Positions 51,135-60,280 of a DNA stretch of 64,000 nucleotides are shown in pieces. Origin of the DNA: Sporomusaceae bacterium (GTDB taxonomy: Bacteria; Bacillota; Negativicutes; UBA1444); contig JAHDPL010000017.1 in NCBI GenBank assembly GCA_018434355.1, forward strand, positions 1-64,000, given 5' to 3'. The notes under the pieces were generated by a model. That model had not been told where the DNA came from. It ran no database searches and worked only from the letters and a program-made list of their open reading frames with translations. A program made the position numbers and the translations under genes. Positions within the stretch are counted from its first letter, which is position 1. The number at the start of each line of letters is the position of its first letter.

Positions 51135-52046
51135 ATGAAAATCGCAACCAATTGGTGCCTAATCCTACTGATTATAGCAGGAGCAGCCTTGTCCGGCTGT
51201 GGATCGACGCCGGCGCCGCAGGCGGCGAAACCGGAACTGAAAATCGTGATTGCCTCGAAGCCGTTTGCCGAGCAGTTCATTTTGGCGCATATGGCGGCGG
51301 AAGTGCTAAAAGCAAAGGCAAAGGTCGTCGTCGACATCAGCAAGATCGGCATGGGGCCGAGCGAACTGCTGCATCCGGCGCTGCTCAAAGGGCAGATCGA
51401 CGTTTATCCCGAATACACGGGGACGGCCTGGATGGCGATCCTGAAACAGCCGGTGGAAAGGGACAAAACTGTGCTGTTTGGCAAAGTCAAGGCGGCCTAT
51501 GCCGAACAGTTCAAGCTGGAGTGGCTGCCGCTGCTCGGATTTCAGAATACCTTCGCGCTGGCGGTGACCCAGGAAACCGCCGCGAAATGGCAGCTGAAAA
51601 CGATCGGCGATCTGGCCCGTCAGTCCAACCTGACGCTGATGGGCGATGCGACCGCTTTTACCCGCGACGATGAATACCCCGGCCTGAAGAAAGCCTATGG
51701 GCTGGATGGCAAAGCGAAAGTCGTCGATGTCAATTTCTATTACGAAGGACTGAAGCAAAAACAGGCCGACGTGGCGCTGGTCTTTTCCACCGACGGCCGG
51801 CTGAAACAATACAACCTGGTCATTCTCGCCGATGACAAACAATTCTTCCCGCCGTATGAAACCGGTTTTGTCCTGCGCGGCGAGCTGGCGGCAAAATATC
51901 CGCAGGTGCGCGAAGCACTCTCCCTGCTCAGCGGCAAGATTAACGAGCAGACGATGACGGAACTGAACTATCAGGTGGAAGTGGCGAAAAAAGACCCGGC
52001 TGATGTTGCCAGGCAGTTCTTGCGGGATCAAAAGATCCTGCCATGA
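51135..52046 (+). CDS. Osmoprotectant-binding lipoprotein (OpuCC/ProX-like)
   Basis: A 303-residue lipoprotein with signal and lipobox ALSGC near residue 22. The mature part begins LKIVIASKPFAEQFILAHM and has the DVYPEYTGT motif near 95-103, the family's signature for quaternary-amine binding. It supplies the two permeases and ATPase encoded around it; its stop overlaps the ATPase start (ATGA). Confidence 0.93.
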   Translation: MKIATNWCLILLIIAGAALSGCGSTPAPQAAKPELKIVIASKPFAEQFILAHMAAEVLKAKAKVVVDISKIGMGPSELLHPALLKGQIDVYPEYTGTAWMAILKQPVERDKTVLFGKVKAAYAEQFKLEWLPLLGFQNTFALAVTQETAAKWQLKTIGDLARQSNLTLMGDATAFTRDDEYPGLKKAYGLDGKAKVVDVNFYYEGLKQKQADVALVFSTDGRLKQYNLVILADDKQFFPPYETGFVLRGELAAKYPQVREALSLLSGKINEQTMTELNYQVEVAKKDPADVARQFLRDQKILP

Positions 52047-52771
52047 TCGATATTTCGCGGGTAACGAAACGCTACGGCGCATCCGTTGCCGTCAAGGAAG
52101 TTTCGCTGACGGTGGCAGCCGGGCAGACAATGGTGCTGATCGGGCCTTCCGGCTCCGGTAAGACCACCTTGCTCAAAATGATCAACCGCATGGTGGACTT
52201 CGATGAAGGAAGCATCCGGGTGAATGGACTGGATATTGCCGGCGCTGATCCGGTCGCACTGCGGCGCGGCATCGGTTATGTGATTCAGCAGATTGGTCTG
52301 TTGCCGCATTTTTCGGTCAGCGACAACATTTCGTTTGTGCTGCGGCTGCTCGGCCAGCCGAAACCGCTGCGTGACGAACGGGCCGAAGCATTGGCCCGTC
52401 TGGTCGGTTTGCCGCCGGAGGTGCTGGTGAAACGACCCTTCCAGCTGTCCGGCGGGCAGCAGCAGCGGGTCGGTGTGGCCCGCGCCCTAGCGGCCGATCC
52501 GGCGATCATCCTGATGGACGAGCCATTTGGCGCAGTCGACCCGATAACCCGCCGCAAGTTGCAGGACATGATTCTCGAGTTGCAGGAGCGGATGCGCAAG
52601 ACGATCGTATTCGTCACCCACGACATGCAGGAGGCATTGACGCTGGGACACCGGGTGGCAGTGCTGGACCGGGGCGAACTGGTGTGGCAGGACACGGCGG
52701 CGGCGACGGCCGAGAGCGAACAGCCGTTTGTCCGCGAACTGATCGGCGCAACCGGGCGGTGTGCCCGGTGA
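52043..52771 (+). CDS. Osmoprotectant ABC transporter ATPase (OpuCA-like, no CBS domains)
   Basis: A 242-residue ABC ATPase. Walker A GPSGSGKTT near 34-42, Q-loop VIQQIGLLPHF, signature LSGGQQQRVGVARAL near 135-150, Walker B IILMDEPF near 154-161. Unlike Bacillus OpuCA and OpuAA, it ends without CBS domains, so the ionic-strength sensor is absent. Its start and stop overlap neighbours (ATGA and GTGA), giving coupled expression. Confidence 0.94.
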   Translation: MIDISRVTKRYGASVAVKEVSLTVAAGQTMVLIGPSGSGKTTLLKMINRMVDFDEGSIRVNGLDIAGADPVALRRGIGYVIQQIGLLPHFSVSDNISFVLRLLGQPKPLRDERAEALARLVGLPPEVLVKRPFQLSGGQQQRVGVARALAADPAIILMDEPFGAVDPITRRKLQDMILELQERMRKTIVFVTHDMQEALTLGHRVAVLDRGELVWQDTAAATAESEQPFVRELIGATGRCAR

Positions 52772-53403
52772 CGCCGGGGCCGCTGCAACTGCTGGCCGAA
52801 TATGTCGGCGGCAAATATAATGTACTGCTGGCGGCGCTCTGGCAGCAATGCCAACTGGTGCTTATCGCCAGCGCCGTTACGTTGCTCTTGGGAGTTGGCG
52901 TTGGTGTGTGGATGAGCCGTCGGCCGCGACTGGCCCGGATTTTGCTGCGCATAGCAGGCACGCTGTATACCATCCCGATTCTGGCGACCTTCGCCCTGTT
53001 GATTCCGCTGCTCGGCATCGGCCAGACGCCGGCGCTGGTGGCGCTCGTCATGTACGGGATGTTGCCGGTGCTGCATAACACTTACGCCGGGCTGCGCGAC
53101 GTCGACCCGGCGGTGCGCCAGGCGGCCCGGGGCATGGGAGCCGATGCCCGACAAATGCTCCTGCTGGTCGAACTGCCGCTGGCGCTGCCGAAAATCATCG
53201 CTGGAGTCCGCACGATGGTGGTGATGAACATCTCGGTATCGACGTTCGCGGTGTTCATTGGCGCCGGCGGACTGGGTGCGATCATCCTGCAGGGCATTCG
53301 TACCTTCCACGACGGGATGTTGCTGGCCGGGACCCTGCTGACGGCCCTGCTGGCGATGATTGCGGAGCAACTGCTGAAATGGTTGGAGCAAAAAGTAAGA
53401 TAA
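52768..53403 (+). CDS. Osmoprotectant ABC transporter permease (OpuCD/YehW-like)
   Basis: A 211-residue permease with five to six helices and EAA-loop RDVDPAVRQAARGMGADARQM. The GTG at 52768 overlaps the ATPase stop (GTGA); earlier in-frame starts fall inside the ATPase gene. It pairs with the first gene of the operon. The operon ends here, nine bases from the converging selenoprotein gene. Confidence 0.9.
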   Translation: MTPGPLQLLAEYVGGKYNVLLAALWQQCQLVLIASAVTLLLGVGVGVWMSRRPRLARILLRIAGTLYTIPILATFALLIPLLGIGQTPALVALVMYGMLPVLHNTYAGLRDVDPAVRQAARGMGADARQMLLLVELPLALPKIIAGVRTMVVMNISVSTFAVFIGAGGLGAIILQGIRTFHDGMLLAGTLLTALLAMIAEQLLKWLEQKVR

Positions 53404-53411
53404 GGCGCTGC

Positions 53412-53909
53412 TTATTTCGGCTCCCTGCTGCGGACGATTTCCACCAGCGAGGCTACGTCGTCGGGACCAAATCGGCCTAATGCCAGTGAACTGTAAACGG
53501 AATTGAACACCGTTCCGCCGGGTTTCAACAGAAATCCTGCGGCGTGCAGGTACAATCCTTTTGCTTCATAAAACACGCCGGTCCGGGCCGAGAAGGTTTT
53601 GGCGTCAATGCCATAACCGACCGGAAAAGTCAGCTTCAGGCCTTTTACTGTTTCCTCGGCTTTTTCCAAGGGGTCGACCGACAGCGCCACGACTTGGATC
53701 TCCAGCTTTTTCAACAGTTCGGTTTGAACTTGAAAATCCAGCAACTGCTGGCGGCAATACCTTCACCAGTCGCCCCGGTAAATGATGATTGCCGTCCACT
53801 TTGCTGCCAGATCAGCAGGCATTTTCAGCAACTGTCCTCCCACTGTCGGAACTTCGATCGCGGGAAAAATGTCTCCGGCATCCAATAATACTGATTGCTC
53901 ACGCGCCAT
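53412..53909 (-). CDS. Peroxiredoxin-like AhpC/TSA-family selenoprotein (in-frame UGA)
   Basis: Read through one TGA (53763-53765), this is a single 165-residue thioredoxin-fold protein. The residue coded by TGA is 49, in IIYRGDW-U-RYC, exactly where relatives have YRGDWCPYC. The frame is uninterrupted on both sides, and the second part continues the family pattern (QQLLDFQVQTELL, then VVALSVDP, FPVGYGID). A hairpin 11 bases after the TGA fits a bacterial SECIS. ATG at 53907-53909 has AGAGGAG eight bases upstream. It likely reduces peroxides or disulfides with a U-x-x-C site. A naive annotation would split it into two pieces. Confidence 0.78.
53738..53751 (-). promoter_or_regulatory. Candidate bacterial SECIS hairpin
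   Basis: On the minus-strand mRNA, CCAGC-AGUU-GCUGG begins 11 bases after the UGA, so the loop lies 16 bases from it, with a G as the second loop base. This fits the reported bSECIS rule (loop 16-37 bases from UGA, G among the first two loop bases), recalled and not checked by folding. Confidence 0.6.
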
Positions 53910-54026
53910 TACCGTCACTCCTCTTTCTTTGCAAATTCCGTATGGGACGATGTTTGTGGTTTGATTGTATTGTAGGGTAAATTGCTGGTCAAAACAAGAA
54001 GTGGAAAATAATAGGAGGGAATATTG

Positions 54027-54989
54027 ATGGAGGCGTTTTCCGAGGTTCTCCAGGCTGCCGGTAAATCGCTGGTGAGGGGGGAGCTTCGCTGTCTGCAGGT
54101 CAATGTCGGCTACCGTTGCAATTTGCAATGCAGTCACTGCCATGTCGAGGCTGGACCGAAACGCAGCGAGGCGATGAGCCGGACGGTGCTGGAGGACGTG
54201 CTTGCCTTTGCCGAAAAATCGGCGGTAGCCGAAATCGACATTACGGGCGGTGCACCGGAACTGTGGCCGCTATTGCCGGAATTCCTCGAACGCAGCCGGC
54301 GGCTGGCCTCGCTGGAAAGACTGCTTGTGCGGACCAATCTGGCGATTCTTGCCGAAGACGGATTCGCAGAGTTCCCCCGCTTGTTTGCTGAAAACCGGGT
54401 CGAGCTGGTTGCTTCGATGCCCTGTTATCTGGAAGAAAACGTTGATGCGCAGCGCGGGCGCGGCACTCACTGCCGCAATATCGGTGTGTTGCAGGCGCTC
54501 AACCAGGTCGGCTACGGCACCGGCGAGTACAAGCTGCATCTGGTCTACAATCCCGGCGGCAACTATCTGCCGGGGCCGCAGGCCGAACTGGAAGCCGATT
54601 ACAAGCAGCATTTGCGCGAGACTTATGGCATCGGCTTTGATTCGCTGTTCACCATCACCAACATGCCGATCGGTCGTTTTCGCCGGCAGTTGGCGAAGCA
54701 GGGATTGCTGGCGGGTTATCTGGAACTGCTGCAAACCAGCAGCAATCTGCAAAATCTCGAGCAGGTGATGTGCCGGAGCACGCTTAGCGTTAACTGGCAG
54801 GGGCGGGTATTTGACTGTGACTTCAACCAGATGCTGAAGATGGCTGGCGGACTGGGGCCGGCTTATATCGGCGACATCAGTCCGCAGGCATTGGCAGGGC
54901 AACCGATTGCCGTCGGCGATCACTGCTTTGCCTGTGTGGCCGGTGCTGGCAGCAGCTGTCAGGGCAGTCTGGCCGCATCCGGCGATTAA
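54027..54989 (+). CDS. ArsS-type radical SAM/Cys-rich protein
   Basis: A 320-residue radical SAM enzyme: CNLQCSHC near 29-36 binds the [4Fe-4S] cluster, and the Cys-rich tail HCFACVAGAGSSCQGSL matches the ArsS/rSAM_SeCys family (in some members a Cys of this tail is selenocysteine; here it is TGT). ArsS acts in arsenosugar-type synthesis. AGGAGGG seven bases upstream sets the ATG at 54027. It diverges from the selenoprotein gene and leads a unit with a disulfide oxidoreductase, followed by a converging glycosyltransferase of the same pathway group. Confidence 0.88.
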   Translation: MEAFSEVLQAAGKSLVRGELRCLQVNVGYRCNLQCSHCHVEAGPKRSEAMSRTVLEDVLAFAEKSAVAEIDITGGAPELWPLLPEFLERSRRLASLERLLVRTNLAILAEDGFAEFPRLFAENRVELVASMPCYLEENVDAQRGRGTHCRNIGVLQALNQVGYGTGEYKLHLVYNPGGNYLPGPQAELEADYKQHLRETYGIGFDSLFTITNMPIGRFRRQLAKQGLLAGYLELLQTSSNLQNLEQVMCRSTLSVNWQGRVFDCDFNQMLKMAGGLGPAYIGDISPQALAGQPIAVGDHCFACVAGAGSSCQGSLAASGD

Positions 54990-55012
54990 ATGGATTACAG
55001 GGAGGAAACGAT

Positions 55013-56437
55013 ATGAAGCAGTATCGCATTGTGGTCCTGGGCGGCGGCGCGGCAGGCATCGTGACGGCGATGGGCGCAGCCGGCATGGGGATTTCCGTGG
55101 CCTTGGTGGAAAAAGACCGGATCGGCGGCGAATGCTCCTGGAGCGGCTGCGTGCCGTCCAAGGCATTGCTCGCGGCAGCCAAAGAAGTGCACCGGATCCG
55201 TCAGGCCGAAAAATGGGGTCTGACTATCGGTGAAGGAATCGATGTCAGCGGCGTGCCGGCGAAAGTCCGTGAACTGACTCAAAGGGCGGCCGACCGCAGC
55301 CAGACGGTGGCGCAACTGAGGGCGGCCGGCGTGGAAATCTATTACGGCGCCCCCCGGTTTGTATCCGCCAATGAGGTGGTGGTGGATGGCGTACATCTCT
55401 ACGGCGAAGATATCGTGCTTGCCACAGGCTCGTCGCCGGTCCGACCGGCGAATATTGGTCTGGAAACCGTGCCGTATGTGACAAATCAGCAAATCTTCGA
55501 TTTGGAGAAGATCCCGGCCTCTTTCGGGGTGATCGGCGGTGGGCCGATTGGCGTAGAAATGGCTCAGGCGTTTGCTCGTCTGGGCAGTTCGGTCACCATA
55601 TTTCAGTCCGCTAGTCAGATCCTGCCGCATGATGACAAAGAACTGGCGGATGCGTTGGCGGTTATTCTGCGGCAGGAAGGCATAACTATTCACCTCGCAA
55701 GCCGGGTCAGGCGAGTTGAAAAAAACGGTGAAAAGATTCGGATCACAGCAGCCGATGCGGCGGGGAATTTTGTGGCCGCCGAAGTCGATTCGCTACTTGT
55801 CGCCGCCGGCAGGCAGGCGAATCTCGAGGGGTTGGGCTTGGCGGAAATCGGCGTTGAACATACGACCAAAGGAATCAAGGTCGACAAACATCTGCGGACG
55901 ACCGTTCCTGGCATCTGGGCCTGCGGCGACTGTACCGGCCAATATCCGTTTTCCCACATCGCGGAGGTGGAGGCGCGCATCGTGTTGCAGAACATCTTGC
56001 TGCCGATCAATCAGGAACCTGATTACGCCGGCATTCCCTGGGGGACGTTCACCGACCCCGAACTGGCCCACCTGGGCCTGACGGAAGCGCAGGCGGCAGA
56101 GCAGGGGCTGAGCTACCGGGTCTACCGACAGCCGTTTTCGTTGGTGGACCGGGCGGTGGTCGAACAGGAAGACGCCGGGATGATCAAGCTGATTGCCAAA
56201 CCGAACGGACAGCTGCTCGGCGCGCATATTCTCGGCGTGGGTGCCTCGGACCTGCTCAATGAACTGGTTGTGGCCAAACACGCGGGTGTTGGCCTGAAAA
56301 CGTTGTCATCACTGCCGCACATATATCCCAGCTGGGGCTATGGCATCCAACGCGCCATCGACCACTGGCTGATTGAAGTCAGCAAGCGCTGGTACGCCCA
56401 GTTCGCCCTCAAGGCGCTGAAGAAACTTTCCGGCTAA
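55013..56437 (+). CDS. Class-I pyridine nucleotide-disulfide oxidoreductase
   Basis: A 474-residue flavoprotein with FAD motif VVLGGGAAGIVTAMGAA near 7-23, redox-active disulfide GGECSWSGCVPSK (CxxxxC) near 42-54, NAD(P)-binding GVIGGGPIGVEMAQAFARLG, and the C-terminal dimer domain ending in LPHIYPSWGYGIQRAIDHW. It looks like dihydrolipoamide dehydrogenase/mercuric reductase relatives, but the GWxxC variant and location by ArsS suggest a specialised reductase. It lies 24 bases after the radical SAM gene, with a GGGAGG site. Confidence 0.9.
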   Translation: MKQYRIVVLGGGAAGIVTAMGAAGMGISVALVEKDRIGGECSWSGCVPSKALLAAAKEVHRIRQAEKWGLTIGEGIDVSGVPAKVRELTQRAADRSQTVAQLRAAGVEIYYGAPRFVSANEVVVDGVHLYGEDIVLATGSSPVRPANIGLETVPYVTNQQIFDLEKIPASFGVIGGGPIGVEMAQAFARLGSSVTIFQSASQILPHDDKELADALAVILRQEGITIHLASRVRRVEKNGEKIRITAADAAGNFVAAEVDSLLVAAGRQANLEGLGLAEIGVEHTTKGIKVDKHLRTTVPGIWACGDCTGQYPFSHIAEVEARIVLQNILLPINQEPDYAGIPWGTFTDPELAHLGLTEAQAAEQGLSYRVYRQPFSLVDRAVVEQEDAGMIKLIAKPNGQLLGAHILGVGASDLLNELVVAKHAGVGLKTLSSLPHIYPSWGYGIQRAIDHWLIEVSKRWYAQFALKALKKLSG

Positions 56438-56446
56438 AGAACCGGT

Positions 56447-57769
56447 TCATTTGCCCATTCGGTAGTAGCCGGCCTTGATGGTTTCTGGTGAGACACCGAG
56501 CCGGTAAGCGGCATAGGCCCACATCGTGCGATACATCGCCTGCAGTTTGGTCTCGTTTGCATATTTGCGGGCGCTGGTCTCGACCACTTCGGGCAGGATC
56601 GCGATCTTGCCGGCACGGCGCATGCTGGTCGACAGCGCGGCATCTTCCATGATCGCGGTTTCGGGGAAGCCGCCAAGCTGCCAGAACCGGTCGGAGCCCA
56701 GGAACATGCCGCGATCACCGAAAATCATCCGGGTCATCCGGCAGAACAGGTTTGCGCCAAAGGCCAGAAACCGGTAAAACGGTTCCGGCGGGAAGAATCC
56801 CAAATCGAAGCCGCCGCCGATCAGGTGAGGGTCTTGCATGGCCGACAGCATCGCCGCCATGCCGCCGGCCGGCATGCGACTGTCGGCATGGAAAAACAGC
56901 AGGATTTTGCCGCGGGCGACCGCAGCGCCGGCGTTTAACTGACGACCACGGTTGGCAACCGGGCAGCGCAGCGTCCGCACGCCGGCCTGTCTGGCGATTT
57001 GCAGCGTATTGTCCTTGCTGCCGCCATCGACGACGATCCGTTCACAGCAGGGATGCTCCAGACTGCGCAGGCAGTCGGCCAGATACAGTTCTTCATTCAA
57101 TGTCGGCACAATGATGGAAACGGCGATGTCTGTTGCTGCACTTGCCGCCTGGTAGTCGAGCCAGTCCTCGTAGGTGTCGATGTCTCGTTTCGGTGGCAAT
57201 GAAAACAGCGGCAAGGATTGCTGCCGGCAGAGGTCCTGCACCAATGCCAGCACTTGCGGCGTTGACCAGGGAATCTCCGCCTGGAGTACCCTGGCGGCCT
57301 GTTGCTGAAACTGCCGGTTGGCGCCGAACAGATAAAAGCCGCCGTCAATGCTTGGTCCGACTACCGCCGGTTCCGTATCCAGCCGTGAAAAAGCGGCGGC
57401 TATTTCAGCTTCGTCCAGTTCCGGAATATCGGAGCCGATGACCATCACTTGCGCTGACCCCTGTCGGAAGCCTTCACTTAGGGCGTTTGCCATCCGTTCG
57501 CCGATGTTTTCTCCCAGCTGGCGGATATAGGGGAGATTGCGCGTTTCAAACCAGGCGGCATCGGAATCCGGCGTCAGGGCGACAAGGCGTTGCCAGCGAC
57601 CATCTCCGCCGCTGGCGGCCAGAATCGTCTCCAACATGGTTTGATAAATCTGCGCAGCCTGTTCGAGGCCGACCTGCGCGCCGATGCGGGTCTTTACCTG
57701 ACCGGCGGTCGGGGTTTTGGCAAACAGGATCAGCAGACGTTCCGCCGGAATAGGCGTTGAGTTGGTCAT
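56447..57769 (-). CDS. Fused glycosyltransferase: TIGR04282-like (DUF2064) + TIGR04283-like (GT2)
   Basis: A 440-residue two-domain protein. Residues 1-205 are a nucleotidyl-/glycosyl-transferase-like DUF2064 domain (LLILFAKTPTAGQVKTRIG; IGSDIPELDEAEI). Residues about 215-440 are a family 2 glycosyltransferase (VSIIVPTLNEELYLADCL; IVVDGGSKDNT; FFHADSRMP). These domains are often separate neighbours of ArsS-type radical SAM genes; here they form one chain. The ATG lies at 57767-57769 with GGAGGA upstream. It converges with the oxidoreductase gene. Confidence 0.88.
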   Translation of the reverse strand: MTNSTPIPAERLLILFAKTPTAGQVKTRIGAQVGLEQAAQIYQTMLETILAASGGDGRWQRLVALTPDSDAAWFETRNLPYIRQLGENIGERMANALSEGFRQGSAQVMVIGSDIPELDEAEIAAAFSRLDTEPAVVGPSIDGGFYLFGANRQFQQQAARVLQAEIPWSTPQVLALVQDLCRQQSLPLFSLPPKRDIDTYEDWLDYQAASAATDIAVSIIVPTLNEELYLADCLRSLEHPCCERIVVDGGSKDNTLQIARQAGVRTLRCPVANRGRQLNAGAAVARGKILLFFHADSRMPAGGMAAMLSAMQDPHLIGGGFDLGFFPPEPFYRFLAFGANLFCRMTRMIFGDRGMFLGSDRFWQLGGFPETAIMEDAALSTSMRRAGKIAILPEVVETSARKYANETKLQAMYRTMWAYAAYRLGVSPETIKAGYYRMGK

Positions 57770-57838
57770 GAGCAGTCCTCCTGATTTTGAATGCGGTAAC
57801 AGCGGCGAATCGATTAAAGCGAACTTACATCAAGAACT

Positions 57839-57867
57839 TTGAGCCGGTCCTGTATAATGATTATAAC
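57839..57867 (+). promoter_or_regulatory. Possible promoter of zwf
   Basis: TTGAGC at 57839-57844 and TATAAC at 57862-57867 with a 17-base spacer, about 50 bases before zwf. An overlapping TATAAT at 57853-57858 lacks a matching -35. Confidence 0.5.
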
Positions 57868-57919
57868 ATCGGGAAAGACAAACACAGATGCAGTTTTTCC
57901 CGCCAAAGGAGAGGGCATA

Positions 57920-59449
57920 ATGCTTCAGGACTCCATCGCAGAATCGATTCACAGACCCGCCGTGCTTGTGATTTTCGGGGCGTCAGGCGACCTGACCCGC
58001 CGCAAGATCATTCCGGCCTTGTATAACCTGTTTTTGGACCGCTGGTTGCCGCAGCAGTTCCGCATCATCGGTTTCGCCCGCACCGCGATGGAACCGGCGG
58101 CGTATGTCGCTCAGTTGCGTAGCGGCGTGGATCAGTTTTCCCGTCGCGGCAAAACGGGCGATGCTGAATGGCGTGAATTTGCCGCCAAGATGGAGTATCT
58201 GGCGGCCGACTATGAAGACGAATCGGCCTATCGCGCGCTACTGGCATCGATGAACGCGGGTTGGGGCGAAGCCGCCGACAAGATCTTTTACCTGTCCACG
58301 CCGCCGGCGCTGCTGCCGACGGTCATCCAGCGGCTGGGGCAGGCCGGCGATTATTGGGACCGCCCGGAATACCGGATCGTGGTTGAGAAACCCTTCGGTC
58401 ATGACCTGGCATCGGCCCGCGAATTGAATGCGTTGCTGAAACGCGATTTTAGCGAGACGCAGATCTACCGGATGGACCATTACCTCGGCAAGGAAACGGT
58501 GCAGAATATCCTGGCGTTCCGCTTTGCCAACGCGATGTGGGAACCGCTGTGGAACCGGTCTTTCATCGACCATGTCCAGATCACCGTTTCCGAGGAGATC
58601 GGCGTTGGTCGGCGCGGCGGCTACTATGAGGGTTCAGGGGCGCTCAGGGACATGATCCAGAATCACCTGCTGCAGCTGTTGTGTTTGGTGGCGATGGAGC
58701 CGCCCACCTCGTTTCAGGCCGACGAAGTGCGCAACAAAAAAGTCGACGTGCTGAACGCGATCCGGCCGATTTTGCCGGAGCAGGTCGATCAGTTCGCCGT
58801 GCGGGGCCAGTATGCTGCCGCGGCGGACGCTGACCGCGAACGGGTCGCCTATCGCAGCGAAGCAGGGATTGATCCGCATTCGACAACCGAGACGTTTGCC
58901 GCGCTCAAGCTGTATATCGACAACTGGCGCTGGCAGGGTGTGCCCTTCTATTTGCGCACAGGCAAAAGGATGCCGGCCCGCTCGTCGGAGATTTCGTTGC
59001 AGTTCCGGCCGGTACCGCATCATCCGTTCTCCAATACGTTGATTCAGCCCAACCGGCTGGCGATCCAGATCGATCCGCAGGAAGGGATATTGTTGCGCAC
59101 GCTGGCCAAGGAACCGGGGATCGGCATGAACCTGAAGCCGGTCGAGATGCATTTTTCTTATCATGAAGTGTTTGCCACCGCCTCGCCGGATGCCTATGAA
59201 ACGCTGATGTTGGAAATCGTGCGCGGCGATCCCGGCCTGTTCATGCGGGCCGACCAGGTGGAGGCTGCCTGGGTCGCCATCGCGCCGATCCTGCAGGCAT
59301 GGCAAACCACAGTGCCGCAGGATTTTCCCAACTACCAGGCCGGTGAATGGGGGCCGGCGGCGGCAGAGGAATTGATCGGCCGCGACGGTCGCAGCTGGTT
59401 TATGCCGGTTTGTCTGGAACCCGGGTCGCGCAACGGGTGCAAGATATGA
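57920..59449 (+). CDS. zwf: Glucose-6-phosphate 1-dehydrogenase
   Basis: A 509-residue G6PD. The NADP-binding loop is [18 protein letters not shown] near 20-37, and the active site peptide [14 protein letters not shown] near 178-191 includes the catalytic His and Lys. It oxidises glucose 6-phosphate to the lactone in the oxidative pentose phosphate pathway. ATG at 57920 follows AAAGGAGAGGG; a longer in-frame start lies within the promoter. The stop overlaps pgl (ATGA). A gnd gene is not seen in this window. Confidence 0.96.
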   Translation: MLQDSIAESIHRPAVLVIFGASGDLTRRKIIPALYNLFLDRWLPQQFRIIGFARTAMEPAAYVAQLRSGVDQFSRRGKTGDAEWREFAAKMEYLAADYEDESAYRALLASMNAGWGEAADKIFYLSTPPALLPTVIQRLGQAGDYWDRPEYRIVVEKPFGHDLASARELNALLKRDFSETQIYRMDHYLGKETVQNILAFRFANAMWEPLWNRSFIDHVQITVSEEIGVGRRGGYYEGSGALRDMIQNHLLQLLCLVAMEPPTSFQADEVRNKKVDVLNAIRPILPEQVDQFAVRGQYAAAADADRERVAYRSEAGIDPHSTTETFAALKLYIDNWRWQGVPFYLRTGKRMPARSSEISLQFRPVPHHPFSNTLIQPNRLAIQIDPQEGILLRTLAKEPGIGMNLKPVEMHFSYHEVFATASPDAYETLMLEIVRGDPGLFMRADQVEAAWVAIAPILQAWQTTVPQDFPNYQAGEWGPAAAEELIGRDGRSWFMPVCLEPGSRNGCKI

Positions 59450-60174
59450 TCGAGGTGTTTTCTGACAACGACGCGCTGAATACGGCGACGGCGGAGCGGA
59501 TTGTCGCGGCAGCAGGCAGGGCGGTCGCAGAGCGCGGCGCGTTTCATCTGGTATTGTCCGGCGGCGAAACGCCCAAGCCGCTGTATGAACTGTTGGCGAC
59601 GCCGGAATGGGCGTATCGGTTGGACTGGAGAAATGTGCATGTCTACTGGAGCGATGAACGCTGCGTGCCGGTTGACGATCCACGCAGCAACGCAGGAATG
59701 ACGCGGCGGGCGCTGCTGGATCATGTGCCGGTTCCGACGGCGCAGGTTCATCCGCTGTATTTGGGGGGGAGTCCCCGGCAGGCGGCGATGGACTATGAGG
59801 CGCTGCTGCGGCGAAGCGCATCCGGCGGTTTGCCCCGGTTCGACTTTGTGCTGCTTGGGCTTGGCGTGGACGGGCATACGGCGTCGCTGTTTCCCGGCAC
59901 GGCGGCGGTCGCCGAGCGGCAACGTCTTGTCTGCGAACTTTACCTGCCGGAACAGGGGATGCACCGATTGACCATGACCCTGCCATTGTTGAACCAGGCC
60001 CGGCATATCGTCTTTCTGGTTGCCGGGGCCGGCAAGGCGTCGATGTTGCAACAAGTGCTGTCTGACGTTGTCGATTCTGCCGGTCAGATTCCGCCAGCCC
60101 GGCTGGTCCGGCCGGTTGGCGGCGAACTTGAATGGCTGGTTGACGCTGCTGCGGCAAGCAATTTGCATGTTTAG
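59446..60174 (+). CDS. pgl: 6-phosphogluconolactonase
   Basis: A 242-residue DevB-type lactonase with the family motif [16 protein letters not shown] near 33-48, [12 protein letters not shown] near 64-75 and [18 protein letters not shown] near 134-151. It hydrolyses the product of Zwf. The ATG overlaps the zwf stop, so the two are coupled. Earlier in-frame starts fall within zwf. Confidence 0.95.
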   Translation: MIEVFSDNDALNTATAERIVAAAGRAVAERGAFHLVLSGGETPKPLYELLATPEWAYRLDWRNVHVYWSDERCVPVDDPRSNAGMTRRALLDHVPVPTAQVHPLYLGGSPRQAAMDYEALLRRSASGGLPRFDFVLLGLGVDGHTASLFPGTAAVAERQRLVCELYLPEQGMHRLTMTLPLLNQARHIVFLVAGAGKASMLQQVLSDVVDSAGQIPPARLVRPVGGELEWLVDAAAASNLHV

Positions 60175-60280
60175 TATTGCGAAATGGCTAAAGGACAGAG
60201 GATTTGGCGCGATGACGTCAAACTAATACTATGATACATCCGAAGGACTTCGGAACTCGATGAGATGGGAGGGCAAGCCA

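Noticed and set aside
53763-54143. Selenoprotein gene read as two genes, or as a frameshifted pseudogene
   Set aside because: Both parts are in the same frame and only a single TGA separates them, at the exact redox position; no frameshift is needed.
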